Shown here: positions 8,932-14,062 of the stretch, piece by piece | Position numbering within the stretch: position 1 is the stretch's first letter | How the letters are laid out: each line of letters begins with the position of its first letter | Source of the DNA: an uncultured Collinsella sp. | GTDB lineage: Bacteria; Actinomycetota; Coriobacteriia; Coriobacteriales; Coriobacteriaceae | DNA length: 14,062 nt | Assembly: GCA_900555765.1 (NCBI GenBank) | Contig: USMA01000006.1 | Location: 1 to 14,062 of the forward strand | Reading direction: 5' to 3' | The notes under the pieces: model-generated | Databases searched by the model: none | What the model was told of the DNA's origin: nothing | What the model saw: only the letters and a program-made list of their open reading frames with translations | Program-made: the position numbers and the translations under genes

Positions 8932-9957
8932 ATGCTCGCGTTTAACAACGACTATTCCCACGGCGCACATCCGGCAGTGCTGCAGGCACTCGTCGACACC
9001 AACATGGAGCCGCAGCCCGGCTACGGTACCGATGCGCACACCGAGCGTGCCAAGCAGCTTATTCGCGAGGCCTGCCAGGCGCCTGACGCCGACGTGTTTT
9101 TTCTGGTGGGCTGCACGCAGGCCAACGCGACGGTGATCGACATGCTGCTCGCGCCGTACGAGGGCGTCGTTGCTGCCGAGACTGGTCACGTTGCCTGCCA
9201 CGAGGCGGGCGCCATCGAGTTTGGCGGCCACAAGGTGCTCACCATCCCCGGCTACGAGGGCAAGATGCACGCCGAGGACCTCGAGAACTATATCCAGGTG
9301 TTCTACGAAAACGAGAGCTACGAGCACACGGTGTTCCCGGGCGCCGTGTACGTGAGCCTGTCGACCGAGTACGGCACGCTGTATTCCAAGGCCGAGCTCG
9401 CGGCGATTTACGCGGTGTGCCAGAAGCGCGAGATTCCGCTGTTTGTGGATGGCGCCCGCCTGGCCTATGCACTGGCGGCCGATGAGTGCGACATTACCCT
9501 GCCCGAGCTGGCGCAGCTGTGTGACGTGTTCTACATCGGCGGCACCAAGTGCGGCGCGCTCTGCGGCGAGGCTGTGGTGTTCTGCGGCATGCACGCTCCG
9601 GCACATCCCATTCCGCGCATTAAGCAGCACGGCGCGCTGTTGGCCAAGGGCCGCCTGACGGGCGTGCAGTTTGAGGCACTCTTTACCGATGGCTTGTATT
9701 TTGAGATTGGTCGACAGGCGATTGAGACCGCTCAGGCGCTGCGTCGCGTGCTGCATGAGCGCGGCTACCAGTTCTTCTTGGAGACGCCGACCAACCAGCA
9801 GTTCGTGATTCTGCCCAACGAGGACATGGTGCGCATCCGCGAGCACGCCTCGATCGAGTACTGGGAAAAGTACGACGAGACCCACACGGTGGTGCGCTTT
9901 TGCACCAGCTGGGCCACGACGCAGGAGGATATCGACGCGTTGGCGGTTGTCCTGTAG
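8932..9957 (+). CDS. Low-specificity L-threonine aldolase-type PLP enzyme
   Basis: This 341-residue protein belongs to the fold-type I PLP enzymes of the beta-eliminating lyase / threonine aldolase group. Threonine aldolases split L-threonine or L-allo-threonine into glycine and acetaldehyde in the cytosol. Visible family marks are YGTDAHTERAKQLI near the N-terminus, VGCTQANATVID and ETGHVACHEAGAIE in the cofactor-binding part, FVDGARLAYAL with PLP-contacting Asp173 and Arg176, and GGTKCGALCGEAVVF with Lys206 as the likely Schiff-base lysine. Length is typical. The start at 8932 follows AGAGAGGA (8919-8926). The gene ends in TAG and a strong terminator follows, so it is probably monocistronic or co-transcribed with the PAP2 gene. 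The exact amino acid substrate is not certain; related enzymes act on other beta-hydroxy amino acids. Confidence 0.88.
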   Translation: MLAFNNDYSHGAHPAVLQALVDTNMEPQPGYGTDAHTERAKQLIREACQAPDADVFFLVGCTQANATVIDMLLAPYEGVVAAETGHVACHEAGAIEFGGHKVLTIPGYEGKMHAEDLENYIQVFYENESYEHTVFPGAVYVSLSTEYGTLYSKAELAAIYAVCQKREIPLFVDGARLAYALAADECDITLPELAQLCDVFYIGGTKCGALCGEAVVFCGMHAPAHPIPRIKQHGALLAKGRLTGVQFEALFTDGLYFEIGRQAIETAQALRRVLHERGYQFFLETPTNQQFVILPNEDMVRIREHASIEYWEKYDETHTVVRFCTSWATTQEDIDALAVVL

Positions 9958-9971
9958 CCTGATGTAATGGC

Positions 9972-10019
9972 AAGGGGCCGCCCCGCGCCTGGGTTTGGCG
10001 TGGGGCGGCCTTTGCTTTT
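9972..10019 (+). terminator. Strong rho-independent terminator after the aldolase gene
   Basis: Fourteen-base arms 9976-9989 and 9997-10010, with a single G-T wobble, surround the loop TGGGTTT. TTTGCTTTT follows. It starts about 15 bases after the aldolase stop. Confidence 0.85.
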
Positions 10020-10035
10020 GAGGAAGAAGGGTTGT

Positions 10036-10626
10036 ATGACCGAGATGTCCGAGCCGACGATTCGCCTGGCGACGCCCGAAGACGCGCCGGCGTTGCTTGC
10101 CATCTATGAGCCATATGTGCGCCAGACGGCGATTACCTGCGAATACGAGGTGCCGAGCGTTGATGAGTTCGCCGGGCGCATCGAGCGCACGCTCAGGCGC
10201 TATCCGTATCTGGTGATTGAGCTGGACGGGCGTCCGGTAGGCTATGCCTATGTGAGTCCGCTCAACAGCCGCGTGGCATACGACTGGTCGGTCGAGACAT
10301 CGATCTACCTGGCGCGCGACGTGCGCCATGGCGGGCTGGGCCGCAAGTTGCACGATGCGCTCAAGCAATGTCTGATCGCGATGGGCATCACCAATATGTG
10401 CGCGCTCATCGCCGTGCCGCACGACAAGGACGACGAGTATCTGACGCACAACAGTCAGGATTTCCATGCCCATATGGGATATCGCCTGGTGGGCGCCTTT
10501 GACCGCTGCGCCCAAAAGTTCGGCCGCTGGTACGACATGTGCTGGATGGAGTTGGTCCTAGCCGAGCGCACACCAAACCAACCCAAGCCAACCTGGTTTC
10601 CCGACCTCCCCAACCCTGCCATTTAG
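10036..10626 (+). CDS. GNAT-family N-acetyltransferase, Pat-like
   Basis: This 196-residue protein uses acetyl-CoA to acetylate an amine. The N-terminal block IRLATPEDAPALLAIYEPYV, the acetyl-CoA loop RHGGLG (97-102, form RxxGxG) and the C-terminal GYRLVGAFDRCAQKFGRWYD resemble the phosphinothricin N-acetyltransferase / YwnH subgroup. In gut bacteria such proteins probably act on amino acid analogues or metabolites; true phosphinothricin activity is not implied. The start at 10036 is chosen because AGGAAGAAGG (10021-10030) precedes it. An upstream in-frame ATG at 9967 lies inside the terminator hairpin and is rejected. The last 20 residues, after about 176, are proline-rich and look like an unstructured tail. 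It converges with the GntR gene, with 21 bases between the stops. It has its own leader after a strong terminator, so it probably has its own promoter, which I could not locate clearly. Confidence 0.87.
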   Translation: MTEMSEPTIRLATPEDAPALLAIYEPYVRQTAITCEYEVPSVDEFAGRIERTLRRYPYLVIELDGRPVGYAYVSPLNSRVAYDWSVETSIYLARDVRHGGLGRKLHDALKQCLIAMGITNMCALIAVPHDKDDEYLTHNSQDFHAHMGYRLVGAFDRCAQKFGRWYDMCWMELVLAERTPNQPKPTWFPDLPNPAI

Positions 10627-10647
10627 GGGCAAGTTTATTTTGGCAGG
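10615..10647. repeat. Dyad between convergent GNAT and gntR genes
   Basis: Perfect 7-bp arms CCTGCCA (10615-10621) and TGGCAGG (10641-10647) flank a 19-base AT-rich loop that contains the GNAT stop codon. It could end transcription from both sides, but no T-tract follows either arm. Confidence 0.4.
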
Positions 10648-11370
10648 TTAGCCGATGGGCTCGGTGTATTTGGCGCGGTCGGTGCGTTGGATGCGCTTGG
10701 AGACATGGAGCGGGCGGCCGTCGGTGTCGTAGACGTAGTCGGTGATCAGGATCAGCGCCTGCCCACGCTCAACGTTGAGCAAAAACGCCTCGTTTTGCGA
10801 GGCATAGCATACCTCAAAGGTCTTGTGCCCCTGTGCCGGCGCGCGATGGAACTCCTGTCGTAGCGTGGCATAGAGCGAACCGTTGATATCGCGATCGATG
10901 AGTGCCTCAAAGCTTGGTGGTAGATAGGTGGTCTCCAGGCACAGCGGCGCATCGTCCAGATAACGCAGGCGGACAAGTTTGACGAGCTTGCTGCCCACGG
11001 CGACATCGAAGAACTTGGCCGCATTGCCCGCGGCCTTGGCAAAGCCCGAGTCCACCGTGCGCGTGGTGGGCTTCATACCCTGACCCTGGACCTGTGTCGT
11101 GTAGCTCGAAAACACCAGGTTGTTCTCGTGGAGCGCCGGCGTGTCGGCCACAAAGGCGCCACGCCCGCGCTCGGTGCGCACCAGGCCCTCATCAACGAGC
11201 ACCTTAAGGGCGTGGCGTACGGTGCTACGCGACAGCCCCGATTCGTCCATGAGTTCCATCTCGGACGGCAGCTTGTCTCCGCGCGCGTAGGTGCCGGAGG
11301 CGATGCGGTCGCGCAGCATGCCCGCCAAGCGCTCGTATTGGGTCAGTCTCTTTTTAGATGAAGCGTTCAT
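10648..11370 (-). CDS. GntR-family transcriptional regulator, HutC/UTRA type
   Basis: This 240-residue repressor-type regulator has an N-terminal winged helix-turn-helix (about 11-76) that contains the GntR signature around DKLPSEMELMDESGLSRSTVRHAL. The C-terminal UTRA effector domain spans about 90-235 and includes LVRLRYLDDAPLCLETTYLP. UTRA domains usually bind sugar phosphates, amino sugars or similar small ligands, which then release the protein from DNA. It is divergent from the SIS-domain gene at 11576, a common arrangement for a local regulator of a sugar-phosphate enzyme. Four ACNTGTAT-type motifs in the shared 205-bp region, one pair almost touching the gntR start codon, suggest it represses both genes. 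The ATG at 11370 is the natural start; its ribosome binding site AGGTTG is weak. The gene ends in TAA. The ligand is inferred, not shown. Confidence 0.92.
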   Translation of the reverse strand: MNASSKKRLTQYERLAGMLRDRIASGTYARGDKLPSEMELMDESGLSRSTVRHALKVLVDEGLVRTERGRGAFVADTPALHENNLVFSSYTTQVQGQGMKPTTRTVDSGFAKAAGNAAKFFDVAVGSKLVKLVRLRYLDDAPLCLETTYLPPSFEALIDRDINGSLYATLRQEFHRAPAQGHKTFEVCYASQNEAFLLNVERGQALILITDYVYDTDGRPLHVSKRIQRTDRAKYTEPIG

Positions 11371-11377
11371 GCGATCA

Positions 11378-11398
11378 ACCTGTATCTAACCTGTATGT
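11378..11398. promoter_or_regulatory. Operator candidate next to gntR: two ACCTGTAT sites, 11-bp pitch
   Basis: ACCTGTATCT (11378-11387) and ACCTGTATGT (11389-11398) are tandem 10-bp motifs one DNA helical turn apart. The first begins seven bases from the gntR start codon, so bound protein would block gntR transcription or translation. A further TGTATCTAA copy lies at 11398-11406. Confidence 0.55.
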
Positions 11399-11413
11399 GT
11401 ATCTAATCAAGCA

Positions 11414-11426
11414 TGTATTCAATACA
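11414..11426. promoter_or_regulatory. Palindrome TGTATTCAATACA in the gntR-SIS gap
   Basis: Perfect 6-bp arms TGTATT and AATACA flank one central base. The half-site TGTAT is the same core as in the paired motifs on both sides of the gap. It could be an additional GntR-protein site. Confidence 0.45.
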
Positions 11427-11502
11427 ACAACAAAACCGCTGGTAGCAAGTTATCGAAAACCGTATCAGCAAATTTTCTAAGACAAATATAGCATACAACT
11501 AG

Positions 11503-11537
11503 TCGACATAACCAAAACATGTATGTAACTTGTATGC
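11503..11537 (+). promoter_or_regulatory. Putative SIS-gene promoter with overlapping operator pair
   Basis: ACATGTATGT (11517-11526) and ACTTGTATGC (11528-11537) repeat the gntR-side motif with the same 11-bp pitch. A possible promoter consists of TCGACA (11503-11508), 17 bases, then TAACTT (11526-11531), which the operator pair would cover. GCATACAA at 11491-11498 is the exact inverse of TTGTATGC at 11530-11537. The operator pair is more certain than the promoter boxes. Confidence 0.45.
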
Positions 11538-11575
11538 CATCGAGAGCATCAAACGAGAAGAAAGGCTGATGCACG

Positions 11576-12568
11576 ATGACTACTCAGGAACAGGTTAAGG
11601 ATGTCGTCTCCCAGGTTTTGGCTGACAAGGCAGACAAGGGCGGCATCAAGCGCGTCGTGTGGATTGGCGCCGGCGGATCCAACGGCGGCAACTATCCTGC
11701 CCAGTACTTTATGGAGCACGAGGCCACGCAGGTCGTGAGCTCCAGCTACACCAGCAATGAGTTCGTGCACGCCACGCCCGCCTATGTCAACGAGAACACC
11801 CTGGCCGTCGTCGTGTCCATGCGCGGCACCAAGGAGACCATCGTCGCCGCCCAGGTCGCCAAGGACCACGGCGCCAGCACCATCGCCATCTATGTCGACG
11901 AGTCCGGCCTCACCGAGGTCTGCGACTACAAGATTCAGTATGACAGCCTGGCCGTCGACGAGTCTTGCATGGGCCGTACCAACTCCGCCGTCGTGACCAT
12001 GATCGCCATGGAGCTTACGCAGCAGACCGAGGGCTATGCCGAGTATGAGACCGCTATGGCCGCCTTCGACCTGGTTGACCCCATCTATCGCAAGGCCGTC
12101 GTGTACACCCGTCCGCTCGCCGCCAAGTGGGCCGAGCAAAACGCCGACAAGCCCTGCATCAACGTGATGGCTCAGGGTCCGCTCTTTGGTGCCGCCTACG
12201 TCTTTAGCATCTGCAACGTGCAGGAGATGCTGCAGATCGACTCCTGCACCATCAACACCTGCGACTTCTTCCACGGCCCCTTCGAGATCCTGGACAAGCG
12301 CACCTCGCTGTTTCAGCTCATCAGCGTCGGCCGCAGCCGCTGCAACGACGAGCGCGGCATCCGCTTCGTCAACCAGTACGGTGGCGAGCGCGTCTATCAG
12401 CTCGACGCCAAGGAGCTCGGCCTCAACGACATCAAGGACAGCGTGAGCGAGTACTTCAACCACCTAATCTTTGCGCCGATCCTCAACAACGTGTACATGC
12501 GCGCGCTCTCTGCCGTCACCCACAAGGACTACATGACGCGCCGCTACATGTGGAGGCTGGACTACTAG
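11576..12568 (+). CDS. SIS-domain sugar-phosphate protein, FrlB-like deglycase/isomerase
   Basis: This 330-residue cytosolic protein has two SIS (sugar isomerase) domains. The first starts at about 26 with VVWIGAGGSNGGN and includes VVVSMRGTKET (about 80). The second covers roughly 175-300 and carries the active-site loop CDFFHGPFEILD (229-240), like the GEFRHGP loop of FrlB and the GELKHGP loop of GlmS. The C-terminus, with ERGIRFVNQ and KDYMTRRYMWRLDY, recalls E. coli FrlB, which splits fructoselysine 6-phosphate into glucose 6-phosphate and lysine. A role on a fructosamine- or amino-sugar phosphate is therefore likely, but the substrate is unknown. Asp230 replaces the Glu usually found three residues before the HGP histidine. 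No PTS genes or kinase are adjacent. The start at 11576 follows GAAAGG (11560-11565). Codons are strongly C-ended, suggesting good expression. The gene ends in TAG. Confidence 0.85.
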   Translation: MTTQEQVKDVVSQVLADKADKGGIKRVVWIGAGGSNGGNYPAQYFMEHEATQVVSSSYTSNEFVHATPAYVNENTLAVVVSMRGTKETIVAAQVAKDHGASTIAIYVDESGLTEVCDYKIQYDSLAVDESCMGRTNSAVVTMIAMELTQQTEGYAEYETAMAAFDLVDPIYRKAVVYTRPLAAKWAEQNADKPCINVMAQGPLFGAAYVFSICNVQEMLQIDSCTINTCDFFHGPFEILDKRTSLFQLISVGRSRCNDERGIRFVNQYGGERVYQLDAKELGLNDIKDSVSEYFNHLIFAPILNNVYMRALSAVTHKDYMTRRYMWRLDY

Positions 12569-12604
12569 GGGGTAGAGCGGTCTAACAGCTCGATGTCCTC
12601 ATAA

Positions 12605-12669
12605 GTTGCGGTGGAATAGTTCCTGCTTGGGGGCATGAAGCCTCTATTTAGGAACTATTTCACCGCAAC
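12605..12669. repeat. 20-bp-arm inverted repeat after the SIS gene
   Basis: The arms at 12605-12624 and 12650-12669 are complementary at 19 of 20 positions, and the remaining pair is a G-T wobble. They flank a 25-base loop holding a small nested stem (12630-12634 with 12640-12644). No T-tract follows, so this is not a standard terminator. It looks like a REP- or MITE-type intergenic element that may also end the SIS transcript. Confidence 0.7.
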
Positions 12670-12714
12670 CGCCCAGTAATCCGCTGGGGGCGGAGGAAAA
12701 CGGATCACTTTTCC
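12669..12714. repeat. Second compact dyad region before the EamA gene
   Basis: AGTAATCCG (12675-12683) and CGGATCACT (12701-12709) are inverted copies with one mismatch. Two alternative smaller stems are possible: CCGCCCAG with CTGGGGGCGG (12669-12693), and GGAAAA with TTTTCC (12695-12714). It abuts the 20-bp-arm repeat and may be part of the same composite element. Confidence 0.45.
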
Positions 12715-12731
12715 GCTCGCCGATTTGTGTC

Positions 12732-12758
12732 TTGAAAAATGTATATAACGACTATAAC
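12732..12758 (+). promoter_or_regulatory. Possible promoter of the EamA transporter gene
   Basis: TTGAAA (12732-12737) and TATAAC (12753-12758) resemble -35 and -10 boxes but with only a 15-base spacer. TATAACG occurs twice, nine bases apart (12744 and 12753), in a short AT-rich tract that stands out from the GC-rich surroundings. Confidence 0.4.
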
Positions 12759-12799
12759 GTAGTGTGAAACATATTGGAAACAATACCGAGGAGGCTGCG

Positions 12800-13882
12800 T
12801 TGAAGAAAAGCAATCTGGGCTATGTGCTGGTGCTGGTCGCCGCGCTTATGTGGGGCACCATCGGAATCTTTGTTAACGGAATATCGGCCCTGGGTGTTTC
12901 GTCTCAGAGCATGGCGGCCTTTCGCCTGTTGTCGGGTGCTGTCTTAATGGCTCCGGTCTTGGCATTTATGGGTTGCCAGGGAGGTGCTCGTGAGGGAAAA
13001 GCCTCGGGTCCCATGGCACTGTTCAAGGCAAGTCCTAAAGAGCTTGTTCCCTGCGCGCTTCTTGGCATTATCGGCCTCGCCACCGCTAACACGCTTTATT
13101 ACGAGTGCATGGGCGAGGTGGGCATGTCCACGGCCTCGGTGCTGCTCTACACCTCGCCGGTGTTTGGCGTCATGCTCGGCCGCGTGCTTTATCGCGAGGA
13201 CGTGACCCCCAACAAACTCGTCGCCATCGTCTTTAACATTGTGGGTTGCGTGCTCGCGGTGACGAGCGGCGACCTGTCTGGTTTCCATTTCTCGGCTTGG
13301 GGCGTCACGTCGGGTGTGATTGCCGGACTTTGCGGTGCACTGCTGGCGGTGTTTAGCCGTATGGCTACCAAGACGCTGCATCCGCTGGCGGTGACGTTTT
13401 GGGGCTTTGTCTTTGGCGGATGCATTATGGCAGTGCTTTCGGCTCCGTGGTCCGATGTAGCCGCGGCAATGTCCCCGCAGCTCATTCTGCTGTTCGCAGG
13501 CTTTGGCTTTATTCCGACGGCTCTTGCGTACATCTTCTATATGCAGGGCCTTTCGATGGATCTCGAGACGTCGAAGGTGCCGGTCGTGGCTTCGTTCGAA
13601 ACCGTGGCGACCGTTTTGGTCGGTATTGGCATCTATGCCGAGCCCGCCGGCGCGATCAAGGTCCTGGGCATCGTGCTGGTGCTCGCGTCCATCCTGATCA
13701 TGAACACCAACTTCTCCAAGCTGCGCAACAGTGCCTTTGTCGGCCATATCGTTGAGAGCATGACCTTTAAGCCCAACGCGTGGTGGACCGAGAAAGCGCA
13801 GGACATGGATCTGTTCCGCGAGCGCACCGGCATCGCGCTGGAGCCCACCGTGCAGGAAAGCCCCTGGTACTTCGTGCGATAG
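12800..13882 (+). CDS. EamA / DMT-superfamily transporter with long C-terminal tail
   Basis: This 360-residue inner-membrane protein has ten predicted helices in two five-helix EamA repeats. The first repeat opens with YVLVLVAALMWGTIGIFV and the second with WGVTSGVIAGLCGALLAVFS. Family members export amino acids, nucleosides or other metabolites, or take up such compounds; the substrate is unknown here. A TTG start at 12800 is preferred because a near-ideal ribosome binding site GAGGAGG (12788-12794) stands five bases before it. The in-frame GTG at 12764 would place that site inside the gene. The helices end near residue 301; a 55-residue hydrophilic tail (306-360) with a WW pair and a C-terminal PWYFVR follows, longer than in typical members of about 300 residues. 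A loop of some 25 residues after helix 2 is also extended. The gene ends in TAG. Nothing directly ties it to the SIS gene. Confidence 0.87.
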   Translation: MKKSNLGYVLVLVAALMWGTIGIFVNGISALGVSSQSMAAFRLLSGAVLMAPVLAFMGCQGGAREGKASGPMALFKASPKELVPCALLGIIGLATANTLYYECMGEVGMSTASVLLYTSPVFGVMLGRVLYREDVTPNKLVAIVFNIVGCVLAVTSGDLSGFHFSAWGVTSGVIAGLCGALLAVFSRMATKTLHPLAVTFWGFVFGGCIMAVLSAPWSDVAAAMSPQLILLFAGFGFIPTALAYIFYMQGLSMDLETSKVPVVASFETVATVLVGIGIYAEPAGAIKVLGIVLVLASILIMNTNFSKLRNSAFVGHIVESMTFKPNAWWTEKAQDMDLFRERTGIALEPTVQESPWYFVR

Positions 13883-14062
13883 GGGATTGGCGAGGCGTCT
13901 GATCTGGGGTTATCCAGTCAGCGCCGGCCAACCCAGCCCCAACGTTTCAAGTACGTTAAACCCGTCAACGGTCGATTTTCACCCGCGAACGGTCTTAATA
14001 CTAATAAGAAATATAAGAAACGAATAAGACATTAAAATGAACATAACGAAAAGGATGAAGCA
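13883..14062 (+). other. AT-rich leader of a gene beyond the right edge
   Basis: The first part can fold by pairing GGGTT with AACCC around 13905-13938, a possible terminator without a T-tract. From about 13960 the sequence turns AT-rich with repeated ATAAGAA words. It ends in AAAAGGA (14049-14055), a good ribosome binding site, which suggests a start codon at or just past the edge. An ATG at 14037 is also open to the edge. No coding region can be supported. Confidence 0.45.

Noticed and set aside
9967..10035. An upstream start for the acetyltransferase gene at 9967.
   Set aside because: The added residues would be encoded by the terminator hairpin and do not resemble GNAT sequence. AGGAAGAAGG supports 10036.
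7762..10515. A 917-codon minus-strand open frame spanning the end of mfd, the PAP2, aldolase and GNAT genes.
   Set aside because: It crosses four real genes and a strong terminator, and has no domain-like pattern. It is a codon-bias shadow.
10036..10626. Reading the acetyltransferase as a dedicated herbicide or antibiotic resistance gene.
   Set aside because: Pat-like GNATs are widespread with varied substrates. Similarity alone does not support a resistance role, and no resistance context is present.
12764..12799. A GTG start at 12764 for the EamA transporter.
   Set aside because: It has no ribosome binding site and would bury the GAGGAGG site. TTG 12800 puts the first membrane helix right at the N-terminus.

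Overview
The window looks like ordinary chromosome from a GC-rich gut actinobacterium of the Coriobacteriia, most like Collinsella. This is inferred from the GC-rich, C/G-ended codons, the AAAGGA/GAGGAG-type ribosome binding sites, the TTG start, and the flavour of the proteins. I made no database comparison. No rRNA, tRNA, CRISPR array, transposase, integrase or phage gene is visible, and I do not see an undescribed multi-gene system.

Left part (1-7941): three DNA-maintenance genes on the + strand, rmuC (137-1492), nth (endonuclease III, 3486-4151) and mfd (transcription-repair coupling factor, 4309-7941). A single-polypeptide ABC exporter (1620-3422) lies between rmuC and nth. The most striking observation is in mfd. 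Its reading frame is continuous from 4309 to 7941 except for one in-frame TAG at 5062-5064, codon 252, inside the UvrB-like N-terminal module. TAG is a normal stop here (six of the ten complete genes end with it), so this is a nonsense allele, a sequencing error or a local readthrough site, not genome-wide recoding.

Middle part (7942-10650): a PAP2-family membrane phosphatase, a PLP-dependent threonine aldolase-type enzyme and a Pat-like GNAT acetyltransferase, all on the + strand. Hairpins separate some of them, including a strong terminator after the aldolase.

Right part (10648-14062): a HutC-type GntR repressor (- strand) is divergent from a FrlB-like SIS-domain sugar-phosphate deglycase/isomerase. 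The AT-rich 205-bp region between them carries four copies of a 10-bp motif, ACNTGTATnn, arranged as two pairs with an 11-bp pitch, one pair beside each gene. This looks like an autoregulated, sugar-phosphate-responsive switch. After the SIS gene come a 20-bp-arm inverted repeat and a second dyad. These are followed by a ten-helix EamA/DMT transporter that starts at TTG and has an unusually long C-terminal tail. The window ends in an AT-rich leader that probably belongs to a gene starting just beyond the edge. No gap between genes exceeds 300 bases.
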